Position numbers and translations under genes: made by a program. Below are positions 55,126 to 63,337 of a DNA stretch of 64,000 nucleotides, piece by piece. Source of the stretch: G963665545 sp963665545 (GTDB lineage Bacteria > Pseudomonadota > Gammaproteobacteria > Xanthomonadales > SZUA-36); contig CAXXKZ010000012.1 in the NCBI GenBank assembly GCA_963665545.2, positions 1-64,000 on the forward strand, given 5' to 3'. The notes beneath the pieces were generated by a model. The model ran no database searches, was not told where the DNA came from, and saw only the letters and a list, made by a program, of their open reading frames with translations. Numbering within the stretch: the first letter of the stretch is position 1; every line of letters begins with the position of its first letter.

Positions 55126-56844
55126 TTACATCGGCAGCCTTTCGAACAGCAAATTGCGGACCCGACCACCGGTCGTGCGCATGGCCACGGCCTCGCCTTG
55201 CTCATTGAATTCGAATTTCACCTTGCTGCAGAACCAGCGGTCACCGCCCAGTTCACCTGGTAATTCGCCCGTTTCCGCGTCCCGCTCACCTGACAGGTGA
55301 ATGTCACCATGTCGATCATGCCGGATCATCAGCCCATCCTCGTTCTGAACCACATCGACGGCATAACGCAACTCCGGGCTGTAGTAGCGACCCGCTATTT
55401 TCGTCAATTCTTCGTCAGACAAGTGGATATTCTTAAGGCGTCGGCCGGTCGAAATGCCGCCCCCAAAAGTAAGTTCCAGCGAGTCGACCTGACCATCGGC
55501 CTGGCTGATAAATTTGATCTTTGCGCCCTGGCTCGGGAGCAGAAATTCTGATTGGCTGACTGGAGTCATGGCCATTTTGGCAATGCCGACAATGTCGGCG
55601 AACAACTGCCCATCTTCAACCTCGAATGTAATGGAGCCGCCGATTTCAATACTGAATGCGCCGCTGTAAGACTGCAACAAGGCCGGGTCGACAACAACTT
55701 CCTCATCGCCTGCTGTCTGCCCCTGCTGTGGCGCATCCTCCGTGAAAAAGTCCTCCAGGAGGATATCGGCGACCTTTGTTGCGTGTCCGCCAGGATCACC
55801 GTTGTTGGAGTTGGACAACACGGCAATTCCAGTCTCATATTTGGGGAACCAGGTGACTTGAGAGCGGAATCCAGCGTCAGCCCCACCGTGGCCGACTGTT
55901 TTGAGTCCACGATACTGGCCCAATGACAGACCGGCAGCGTAACCCGTCCCCGCTGGCGCCTCGTCGCCCGGTAGAGCGGGCATCTCGAGCATTTTTGCCA
56001 TCACCGACTCGTCGCCTACCGTGGTGGTGCGAAAATTGTCCAGCCATTTGCCCAGGTCCGCCGCAGTGGTGAACAGGCTGGTGGCCCCGACATTGGCATA
56101 GCTGAGCACCGACTTCTTGTAATCCCCCGAATCGTCGAGTTGATAGGAATAGGCCCGCCCGCGGACAATTTCTTCATGGTCAACGTGAAAATGAGTCTGG
56201 GCCATACCCAGGGGTTCAAATATTCGTTCGCGGGTGAAATCCAGGAAAGACTGGCCCGAAACCGCAGCGACAATTTCCGCCATCAACGTATAGCCCATAT
56301 TGCAATAGAGCATTTCTGAACCGGGCTCGAAGTTGAGTTCTCGTTGACGCTCCATCATCGTGCGGATGTCATCCATCGTGATCACATCATCAAAGCGCCA
56401 GCCGGCCATGACCAGCAGTTCCCATTGATCACGAATGCCGCTGGTGTGGTTGGCCAGTTGACGGATGGTGACCGGGTGTTCGAAACGGGGCACCCAGGGC
56501 AGGTATTTCTGCACTTCGTCATCGATTGACAGTTTGCCATCGGCATCCAGCAACATGATCGCCATTGCGGTGAATTGCTTGGAGACCGAGGCCACGTGAA
56601 AGATCGTTGTGGGCGTAATTGGGATGTCGTATTCGAGCTGCGCGGCGCCGAAGCCCTTGCTGTATATCAATGACCCTTCTTGAACCACGGCGACGGACAT
56701 ACCGGGCTGACTGATTCCATTCCAGTCTGCAAACACCGCATCGATGCGCGACGCCATGTCCCCGGCGGGGCTCGCGGCCGTCGAAACGGGCACAACAGCC
56801 CACAGCAGGGTGATCAGCAGGCAGGCTCTGCCCGCCAGCCCCAT
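55126..56844 (-). CDS. serine hydrolase (class C beta-lactamase family)
   Basis: 572 residues from ATG 56844, where a signal peptide begins (ACLLITLLWAVVPVSTAA). The frame continues upstream to 57132, but that stretch is a translated dispersed repeat, not protein. SVSK is at residues 86-89, YCNMGYTLMAE is the tyrosine motif, and GHGGADAGFRSQ the third motif. After ~residue 390 there is a two-part lipocalin-like C-terminus (LQSYSGAFSIEIGGSITFEV; IAGRYYSPELRYAVDV). Exported, substrate unknown. It lies 52 bp upstream of exbD on the same strand. Confidence 0.88.
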   Translation of the reverse strand: MGLAGRACLLITLLWAVVPVSTAASPAGDMASRIDAVFADWNGISQPGMSVAVVQEGSLIYSKGFGAAQLEYDIPITPTTIFHVASVSKQFTAMAIMLLDADGKLSIDDEVQKYLPWVPRFEHPVTIRQLANHTSGIRDQWELLVMAGWRFDDVITMDDIRTMMERQRELNFEPGSEMLYCNMGYTLMAEIVAAVSGQSFLDFTRERIFEPLGMAQTHFHVDHEEIVRGRAYSYQLDDSGDYKKSVLSYANVGATSLFTTAADLGKWLDNFRTTTVGDESVMAKMLEMPALPGDEAPAGTGYAAGLSLGQYRGLKTVGHGGADAGFRSQVTWFPKYETGIAVLSNSNNGDPGGHATKVADILLEDFFTEDAPQQGQTAGDEEVVVDPALLQSYSGAFSIEIGGSITFEVEDGQLFADIVGIAKMAMTPVSQSEFLLPSQGAKIKFISQADGQVDSLELTFGGGISTGRRLKNIHLSDEELTKIAGRYYSPELRYAVDVVQNEDGLMIRHDRHGDIHLSGERDAETGELPGELGGDRWFCSKVKFEFNEQGEAVAMRTTGGRVRNLLFERLPM

Positions 56845-56849
56845 TAAGG

Positions 56850-57120
56850 AGTCTCGCTTCCCTGCTCCCGCCTTCGGCAGCGCAGGTAAGGAAGGTAGTG
56901 CGGTTTCGCCATTGGCGAAGAAGCGATGCCTGACTGCCGTCGCGCGTAGGCGGCTGCACGCGCAACGGCTTCGGAGCCGTACTCTTCGCCCTGCGGGCAA
57001 ACCGTGTGGCACCTCGGGCCTGCGCTCGACGGCATGCAATAGGCGCCTGGCCCCTCTGGTACCGCTCGCTTTGCTCAACTTACCCAACCGGGGCCAGCGG
57101 GTCGCCTGTGGCTCCAATGA
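56850..57120. repeat. dispersed GC-rich repeat (long copy)
   Basis: The edges match the shorter copy at 60677-60825: CGCTTCCCTGCTCCCGCCTT and the following ~50 bp at one side, and TTACCCAACCGGGGCC-GCGGGTCGCCTG at the other. The long copy has ~120 extra bp in the middle. It sits directly upstream of the serine hydrolase start and can be misread as an N-terminal extension. Confidence 0.82.
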
Positions 57121-57187
57121 AGAAGGCATCATTTACTCCTCAAACAAGTGTTCGGCATATGTATCGACGCGAATCGCCCGACAATCA

Positions 57188-59038
57188 CTACTCAACGGTG
57201 ACTGATTTGGCGAGATTGCGCGGTCGATCCACATCGGTGCCGCGCAACACGGCCACGTGATAGGCCAGCAACTGGAGGGGGATGGTCAACACCGCGGGGG
57301 CAATCAGATCACCGCCGGTTTCGACCACAATCAACTTCCCGTGATGGGCTTTGAAACTGCTGCCGGCGGCGGCATCCGCAATCAGGTACATCTCACCGCC
57401 CCTGGCGCGTACTTCCTCGATGTTGCTGATCAGCTTTTCGAGCAATTCATCGTTGGGCGCAACCGCGATAACGGGCATGTCGCGATCAACCAGGGCGAGG
57501 GGCCCGTGTTTGAGCTCACCGGCAGGGTAGGCCTCGGCATGGATGTAGGAGATTTCCTTGAGCTTGAGGGCTCCCTCCATGGCAATTGGGTAGTGGCTGC
57601 CACGCGCAACGAACAGTGCGTGGTGTTTCTCGCCGAAGCGCTCCGACAGGCTCTCGATACTTGCATCCAACTCCAGTGCCTTGCGCAACTGCTCCGGCAG
57701 CGTTTTCAGTTCCTTAACCCATTTTTTCAGGAGACCCCGAAATTCACGCCGGTCGCGGCCCTGGCCGCAAACCTGCGCCAAGTTGAGCACCAGCAGCAAC
57801 AGGGCCGTGAGCTGGGTGGTGAAAGCCTTGGTCGAGGCCACCCCGATTTCCAGGCCCGCCCGGGTCATCAGTACCAGATCAGCTTCACGCGCCACGGAAC
57901 TTTCCGGCACGTTGCAAATGGCGAGCGTAGTGAGGTAATTCGAAGCCCTGGCGTGACGCAATGCGGCCAGGGCGTCGGCGGTCTCTCCGGACTGGGATAT
58001 CACCACGAACAGAGCGTTTTCCGGTACCACCGGATTGCGATAGCGGTACTCGCTGGCGATTTCCACCATGCACTGTATACCCGCGACCTGCTCCAGCTGG
58101 TAGCGCGCCACCAGCCCGGCGTGATAACTGGTGCCGCAGGCAACGATATGGACCTGTTCGACCTGTTTGAGAATCTCATCCGACCCCGCGCCGAAGATGT
58201 TGGGCAAGACATGGTCCTCGCCGAGCCGGCCCTCCAGGGTTTCGGCGACAGCCTGCGGCTGCTCGAATATTTCTTTTTGCATGTAATGCCGGTATTGGCC
58301 TCGTTGCATGGTATCGGCGGCCTGGTCGGCCTCCTTGACTGGACGCACCGCAATTGCGTCGAGGCCATCACGTATTTCATAACCCTCCTGGTCCAGGCGT
58401 ACCACGTCGCCCTCTTCGAGGTAGACAAAGCGGTTGGTTACAGGCAATAAAGGGTGAATATCCGAAGCCAGGAAGTGCTCATGGAAGCCGATGCCCAGAA
58501 CCAATGGGGGGCCTGCCCGCGCACCCACAACGACACCCGGCTCAGCCGCACTGACCAGCGCGATGGCGTAGGCGCCGCGCAGTCGTTTGACGCCATTTCG
58601 AACCGCCGAATACAGATCATGTCCCTGCGCCATCAGGTGATGAAACAAGTGCACCATGACTTCGGTGTCTGTCTGGGAGTCGAATCGATAGCCGGCCGCC
58701 GACAATTCGTCCCGCAGTTCATCATGATTTTCAATGATGCCGTTATGCACCAGGGCAATCTCGTTATTCGACAGGTGGGGATGGGCGTTGATCCGGCTGG
58801 GTTCGCCATGAGTCGCCCAGCGGGTATGTGAAATGCCGCAGTGCCCATCAATGGGCGTGTCTGCCAACATGGCCTCAAGATCACGGACTTTCCCTGGCGT
58901 GCGCAATCGGCTGACCGAGTCGCCATCCTGAAAGGCAATGCCGGCCGAATCGTAACCGCGGTATTCCAGGGCGTGCAGGCCGGAAATCAGGATCTCACCC
59001 ACGTTGCGATGCGCCGAAGCGGCGACAATGCCACACAT
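57188..59038 (-). CDS. glmS: glutamine-fructose-6-phosphate aminotransferase (isomerizing)
   Basis: 616 residues, complete. MCGIVAA places the glutaminase nucleophile at Cys2. GLHALEYRGYDSAG and the HTRWATHGEPS motif complete the glutamine amidotransferase domain. Two SIS domains follow (ACGTSYHAGLVARYQLE, VISQSGETADAL, ARGSHYPIAMEGALKLKEIS), and the conserved C-terminus ends in KSVTVE. It makes glucosamine-6-phosphate for cell-wall and LPS precursors. It lies 2 bp after glmU on the same strand, a classic glmUS operon. Confidence 0.97.
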   Translation of the reverse strand: MCGIVAASAHRNVGEILISGLHALEYRGYDSAGIAFQDGDSVSRLRTPGKVRDLEAMLADTPIDGHCGISHTRWATHGEPSRINAHPHLSNNEIALVHNGIIENHDELRDELSAAGYRFDSQTDTEVMVHLFHHLMAQGHDLYSAVRNGVKRLRGAYAIALVSAAEPGVVVGARAGPPLVLGIGFHEHFLASDIHPLLPVTNRFVYLEEGDVVRLDQEGYEIRDGLDAIAVRPVKEADQAADTMQRGQYRHYMQKEIFEQPQAVAETLEGRLGEDHVLPNIFGAGSDEILKQVEQVHIVACGTSYHAGLVARYQLEQVAGIQCMVEIASEYRYRNPVVPENALFVVISQSGETADALAALRHARASNYLTTLAICNVPESSVAREADLVLMTRAGLEIGVASTKAFTTQLTALLLLVLNLAQVCGQGRDRREFRGLLKKWVKELKTLPEQLRKALELDASIESLSERFGEKHHALFVARGSHYPIAMEGALKLKEISYIHAEAYPAGELKHGPLALVDRDMPVIAVAPNDELLEKLISNIEEVRARGGEMYLIADAAAGSSFKAHHGKLIVVETGGDLIAPAVLTIPLQLLAYHVAVLRGTDVDRPRNLAKSVTVE

Positions 59039-59040
59039 TT

Positions 59041-60423
59041 TCAGTCCTCCGCCTGCGTATTGGCTTTTTGTGGCCGCTTCCAGTCCGGTACCTGCGTCTG
59101 CTTGACGCGGCTGGTCGTCAATTCATTGGCTGGCGCATCCCGGGTGATGGTGCTGCCGGCACCAATCGTCGCGTTCTTGCCTACAGTGACGGGGGCTACC
59201 AGCTGCGTGCCGGAGCCGATTGAAGCGCCGTCTTCGATGATGGTCTTGTGTTTGTTGGCCCCGTCGTAATTGCAGGTGATTGTACCCGCACCGACATTGA
59301 CGCCTGCGCCGATCCGGCTATCGCCCAAATAGCTCAGATGATTGGCCTTACTGTCCGCGCCCAGGTGGCTGTTTTTCACTTCGACAAAGTTTCCCACCCG
59401 GCTTCCCGTGGCCAATACAGTTCCTGCGCGCAAGCGTGCGAATGGTCCAATCTCACAGGCACCGGTGGTCTCCACACCGTCCACCACGCTGTGTGCACGC
59501 ACCACCGTACCAGCGGCAAGGCGACTGTTGCGAATGATGCAGCCGGGTTCCACGTACACGCCGTCACCCAGGTCCACTTCTCCTTCGAGCACCACGTTGA
59601 TATCCAGGCAGACATCACGCCCTGCCCTGAGTCTGCCGCGGATGTCGACCCGACGCGGGTCGATGATCTGTACGCCCTGCTTCATCAGTTTGCCAGTCAG
59701 GTTATGCCGGTAGCGATCCTCAAGCTTGGCCAACTGGCGGCGGTCATTGGCGCCCTGCAAGTCACGCGAATCAGGCGCCACCACACCGACTATTTCACAG
59801 CCCTCCTGGTGGGCCATGGAAAAAATATCCGTCAAGTAATATTCGCCTTTGCGGTTGTCGCAGCCCAGGCGATCGAGCCAATTTCGTAAACGTCCCGCTG
59901 CGGCGAGGATAATTCCGCTGTTGACCTCCCGAATGGCCCACTGCGCGGGCGTGGCGTCCCCGTCCTCTACCACCTTGGTGATGCGCCCAGTGCGGTCGCG
60001 CACGATGCGGCCATAGCCTTTGGGCTTGTCGAGTTCCATTGTCAATACAGTCAATGCCGCTTCATCCTGGCCGGCCAATTCGCGCAGTACCGCGACCGGA
60101 ATCAGCGGGTGGTCTGCAAGCAATACCAGAACCGCAGCGTTATCAGGAATTCCCGGCATGGCCTGGGCCACGGCGTGCCCCGTACCCTTCTGATCAGCCT
60201 GGACAACCCAATTGACGTCAAACCCGGAGCAGGCTTCGCGCACCTGATCCGCGCCGCTGCCAATGACGACGTGGACGCCACCAGGATCAAGCTCGCAAGC
60301 CGATTCAAGCAGATGCGACAACATCGGCCTGCCCCCGATCAGGTGTAATACCTTGGGCAGGTCGGAGTTCATTCGCCTCCCCTCACCCGCCGCAAGGATA
60401 ACAATATGTAGTCGCGCGCTCAT
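59041..60423 (-). CDS. glmU: bifunctional GlcNAc-1-P uridyltransferase / GlcN-1-P acetyltransferase
   Basis: 460 residues. The pyrophosphorylase domain has ILAAGEGRRMNSDLPKVLH. The C-terminal left-handed beta-helix is marked by hexapeptide repeats (IGPFARLRAGTVLATGSRVG, VEVKNSHLGADSKANHLSYL, NYDGANKHKT). It makes UDP-GlcNAc. It is first in the glmU-glmS operon; GGGAGG lies somewhat far (~14 nt) upstream of its ATG. Confidence 0.97.
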   Translation of the reverse strand: MSARLHIVILAAGEGRRMNSDLPKVLHLIGGRPMLSHLLESACELDPGGVHVVIGSGADQVREACSGFDVNWVVQADQKGTGHAVAQAMPGIPDNAAVLVLLADHPLIPVAVLRELAGQDEAALTVLTMELDKPKGYGRIVRDRTGRITKVVEDGDATPAQWAIREVNSGIILAAAGRLRNWLDRLGCDNRKGEYYLTDIFSMAHQEGCEIVGVVAPDSRDLQGANDRRQLAKLEDRYRHNLTGKLMKQGVQIIDPRRVDIRGRLRAGRDVCLDINVVLEGEVDLGDGVYVEPGCIIRNSRLAAGTVVRAHSVVDGVETTGACEIGPFARLRAGTVLATGSRVGNFVEVKNSHLGADSKANHLSYLGDSRIGAGVNVGAGTITCNYDGANKHKTIIEDGASIGSGTQLVAPVTVGKNATIGAGSTITRDAPANELTTSRVKQTQVPDWKRPQKANTQAED

Positions 60424-60676
60424 AGGTACAGGAACACCTCCCGATCAGGCCAGACAGTATAGCTACATAGCCACAATTGGACTAACCTGCATATTCTGCC
60501 AGCGCAAAGTGGCAAACTCAGGCAATTTCTGTGATTTATTCCCCATCTGGTCGATCCTGTATCTACAATAGGACACAACATCACCGCCGAATTGATTTGC
60601 AATCTGGATGTACAAATGACCATATGCACTTTACCCGGCCCAGCCCAGTGTGGAAAACTCTCCCGGGACACTAGGG
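60424..60676. other. intergenic region upstream of glmU
   Basis: About 250 bp without a supported gene; it presumably carries the glmU promoter (leftward). No confident promoter, riboswitch or terminator is seen. Confidence 0.35.
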
Positions 60677-60825
60677 AGTATCGCTTCCCTGCTCCCGCCT
60701 TCGGCAGCGCAGGTAAGGAAGGTAGTGCGGTTTCGCCTGTGGCGAAACCGTACCCACTTCGTTGCCTGCGCGCTATGCTCGACTTACCCAACCGGGGCCG
60801 GCGGGTCGCCTGCGGCTCCGAGGAG
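60677..60825. repeat. dispersed GC-rich repeat (short copy)
   Basis: A shorter relative of 56850-57120, sharing both edges. It ends in GGCTCCGAGGAG, so the repeat itself provides the ribosome binding site (GAGGAG, 60820-60825) for the S9 peptidase GTG at 60831. Confidence 0.82.
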
Positions 60826-60830
60826 CACCT

Positions 60831-62789
60831 GTGTACAGGCTATTCTTAAAGGTTTTGATATTGCTCGCAATTTGTTTTCCGGTCTGGGCGGTTCAGGAAC
60901 GCACGCTGAATAACGGGCAATTGGTGTTGCAGGACATTCCCGAAATTCCGCAGGCCCTGGTGGCTCGGCTTAATCAATATCAGAATGTGCGGTCCGCCAG
61001 TTTTGTCGGCTGGACGGAAGACGATCAAAGCATCTACATTCGCACCCGATTCGGCGATGTCAACCAGTTGCACCGAGTTTACGGCCCCGGCGGCGCCCGC
61101 CATCAGCTCACGTTTTTTGACGAACCGGTCGAGCAGGTCACCCGGGCGGAGAAAGGAAAAAAGCTGGCGATTACGATGGATCGCGGCGGCAGTGAATTTA
61201 GCCAGATTTTTCTGTTTAACCCGAAAACAGCCAGCACCCGCTTGCTGAGTGACGGGCATTCCCGCAATCGCATGCTGGTGTGGAACAAAAAGGGCACGCG
61301 CCTGGCCTACCAGTCAACCCGCAGGAACGGCAAGAGCAACGATGTCTGGATCATGGATCCCAAACACCCCGAGGGCGCGGAACCGGTAATGGAAGCCACC
61401 GACGGATCTTGGTGGGGCCCGGTGGATTTTACCAATGGCGACCGATACCTGCTGGTTCAGCAGCTGCTCAGCGTTACCGACTCGAGAATATTCCTGCTGA
61501 ACCTCAAGAGCGGAGAATTGCTTTTGCTGGCCGGCGGTGTGGCGCCGTATTCCGCCAACCGCGCGGTCGCCTTCGACCGCGAAGGCAAAGGCTTCTACAT
61601 GATTTCCAACTCCCGCGGCTACGGCGCCGAACTGGCCTGGAAATCACTGATTGCCGAAGAACCGCCGGTCTATATCAGCACCGGCATCAGATGGGATGTC
61701 TCGGAGTATGCGCTCAGTGACGACGGCAAAAGGGGCGCTTTCGTAACCAATGAGGACGGCATCAGCAAACTGTATCTGCTCGATACCCGGACGTTGAAAT
61801 ACAAGCGAGTAGGCAAATTGCCTGTCGGCCTGATCTTCAACCTGTCATTTCACCCGGACAGCCGCCGCCTGGCGATGAACCTGAACACAGCCCAGTCGCC
61901 CAGCGATGTATTTGTCATGGACTTGGGGCGCTCCGCCACTTCTGTAGAGGGGTTGACCCGCTGGACATTCAGCGAAGTGGGCGGACTGAAGGCAGGCGAT
62001 TTTGTCGAGCCGAAATTGGTGCGCTACCCCACTTTTGACCGGGCTGGGGAGCAACAACGCACCATTCCGGCTTTTGTCTACAAGCCGCGAGGTAAAGGGC
62101 CGCACCCGGTAATCATTTACATTCATGGCGGACCGGAGGGCCAGTTCCGGCCTTCATTTAATGCCACTTTCCAGATGTGGATCAGTGAATTGGGCGCGGC
62201 AGTGATCGCACCCAACGTTCGCGGCTCTGTAGGTTACGGCAATGAATTTGTGTCACTCGATAATGGCATGCGACGTGAGGACGCCGTGAAAGATATCGGC
62301 GCCTTGCTCGACTGGATCGCGGGACAGTCAAGCCTCGACCAAAACCGCGTCGCAGTTTTCGGCGGCAGCTACGGGGGTTACATGGTGCTTGCATCGGCGG
62401 TTCACTACAGTGACAGGCTCAAAGCCGCCGTGGAAGTGGTCGGCATCAGTAACTTCGTGACATTTCTACAGAACACCCAGGAGTATCGCAGGGACATGCG
62501 TCGCGCGGAGTACGGAGATGAACGCGACCCGGAAATGAACACATTTTTGGAGCACATCAGTCCACTGAACCACGTCGATCGAATCAACGTGCCGCTGCTG
62601 GTGGTTCAGGGTGAAAACGACCCCAGGGTGCCGGCCAGTGAAGCCGAGCAAATTGTGCGGGCGCTGCGCGAAAGACAATTGCCGGTGTGGTACATGAATG
62701 CCCTTAATGAGGGGCACGGTTACCAGAGAAAAGATAACCGCGACGTTTACCAGCAGGCCGCCATCCTGTTCATGAAGAAATATCTGTAA
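60831..62789 (+). CDS. S9 family peptidase (prolyl oligopeptidase/acylaminoacyl type)
   Basis: 652 residues from GTG 60831 (GAGGAG five bases upstream and a signal peptide directly after, VLILLAICFPVWA). A start further upstream at 60762 would translate repeat DNA. Residues ~30-400 form the propeller. The catalytic domain carries GGSYGGYM with Ser513, VQGENDPRVP with Asp597, and NEGHGYQRKDN with His629. It is predicted to cleave short peptides in the periplasm or outside. It is clearly different from the S9 lipoprotein at 19605. Confidence 0.93.
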   Translation: MYRLFLKVLILLAICFPVWAVQERTLNNGQLVLQDIPEIPQALVARLNQYQNVRSASFVGWTEDDQSIYIRTRFGDVNQLHRVYGPGGARHQLTFFDEPVEQVTRAEKGKKLAITMDRGGSEFSQIFLFNPKTASTRLLSDGHSRNRMLVWNKKGTRLAYQSTRRNGKSNDVWIMDPKHPEGAEPVMEATDGSWWGPVDFTNGDRYLLVQQLLSVTDSRIFLLNLKSGELLLLAGGVAPYSANRAVAFDREGKGFYMISNSRGYGAELAWKSLIAEEPPVYISTGIRWDVSEYALSDDGKRGAFVTNEDGISKLYLLDTRTLKYKRVGKLPVGLIFNLSFHPDSRRLAMNLNTAQSPSDVFVMDLGRSATSVEGLTRWTFSEVGGLKAGDFVEPKLVRYPTFDRAGEQQRTIPAFVYKPRGKGPHPVIIYIHGGPEGQFRPSFNATFQMWISELGAAVIAPNVRGSVGYGNEFVSLDNGMRREDAVKDIGALLDWIAGQSSLDQNRVAVFGGSYGGYMVLASAVHYSDRLKAAVEVVGISNFVTFLQNTQEYRRDMRRAEYGDERDPEMNTFLEHISPLNHVDRINVPLLVVQGENDPRVPASEAEQIVRALRERQLPVWYMNALNEGHGYQRKDNRDVYQQAAILFMKKYL

Positions 62790-62794
62790 GGGGG

Positions 62795-62814
62795 GGCTGA
62801 ACCTTAATTCAGCC
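62795..62814. terminator. bidirectional hairpin between convergent genes
   Basis: Perfect stem GGCTGAA (62795-62801) and TTCAGCC (62808-62814) with loop CCTTAA, between the S9 gene end and the convergent small membrane-protein gene. No T-run follows, so termination strength is uncertain. Confidence 0.45.
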
Positions 62815-63210
62815 TCAGCGCGCCGCCAGCCGGCCCGCAATGAACGCCATCAGCACAATGAGCACAACGGCTGTAATCGAAAACCATAACGGGTGTGGGA
62901 TCATCACCAGGGTCATGATACTGCCCATCAGCACCAGGGCCCCCACGATTCCTGCAAACAGGTGCGGCAATTCACCCGATATTTTTGCTGCCGTCCAGCC
63001 GCCCACCAGGGTAGCAATGGTCCAGGCGCCGATGATGAAGGCGAATGAACCCAGTGGCAGGCTTCTGACGTACGCCGCAGTCGTATCGGCATCACCCGGA
63101 TTGAGGTCCTGCGGCATCGGATATACCTGGTGACCGAGAAATTCAATCCCTGAGATCAGCCCAATCGCGATCGCCGCACCAATGACCACTGCAAGAATTT
63201 TTCTGACCAT
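62815..63210 (-). CDS. small integral membrane protein, unknown function
   Basis: 131 residues from ATG 63210 (GGGAG seven bases upstream; an ATG at 63243 lies in the ribosome-site region). Four hydrophobic helices: ILAVVIGAAIAIGLISGIEF, FAFIIGAWTIATLVGGWTAA, FAGIVGALVLMGSIMTLVM, ITAVVLIVLMAFIAGRL. A periplasmic-looking loop (YPMPQDLNPGDADTTAAYVR) follows the first helix. No family is recognised with confidence. Confidence 0.75.
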   Translation of the reverse strand: MVRKILAVVIGAAIAIGLISGIEFLGHQVYPMPQDLNPGDADTTAAYVRSLPLGSFAFIIGAWTIATLVGGWTAAKISGELPHLFAGIVGALVLMGSIMTLVMIPHPLWFSITAVVLIVLMAFIAGRLAAR

Positions 63211-63337
63211 TGTGTCGCTCCCATTGCTCGCCTGATGCTCCATTGTTAACCGAAAACCATCGACTGTTGGGGCTTGATGCAGGCAAACCGTTATTTAACA
63301 ATAGGCAATTGTGCCGCAGGAAACCTGAACAATCATC

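Noticed and set aside
56845..57132. 96-residue N-terminal extension of the serine hydrolase
   Set aside because: The stretch is a translated dispersed repeat also found at 60677-60825, and a signal peptide begins at 56844.
57257..58450. 397-codon plus-strand frame
   Set aside because: It lies entirely antisense to glmS and shows no family motifs.
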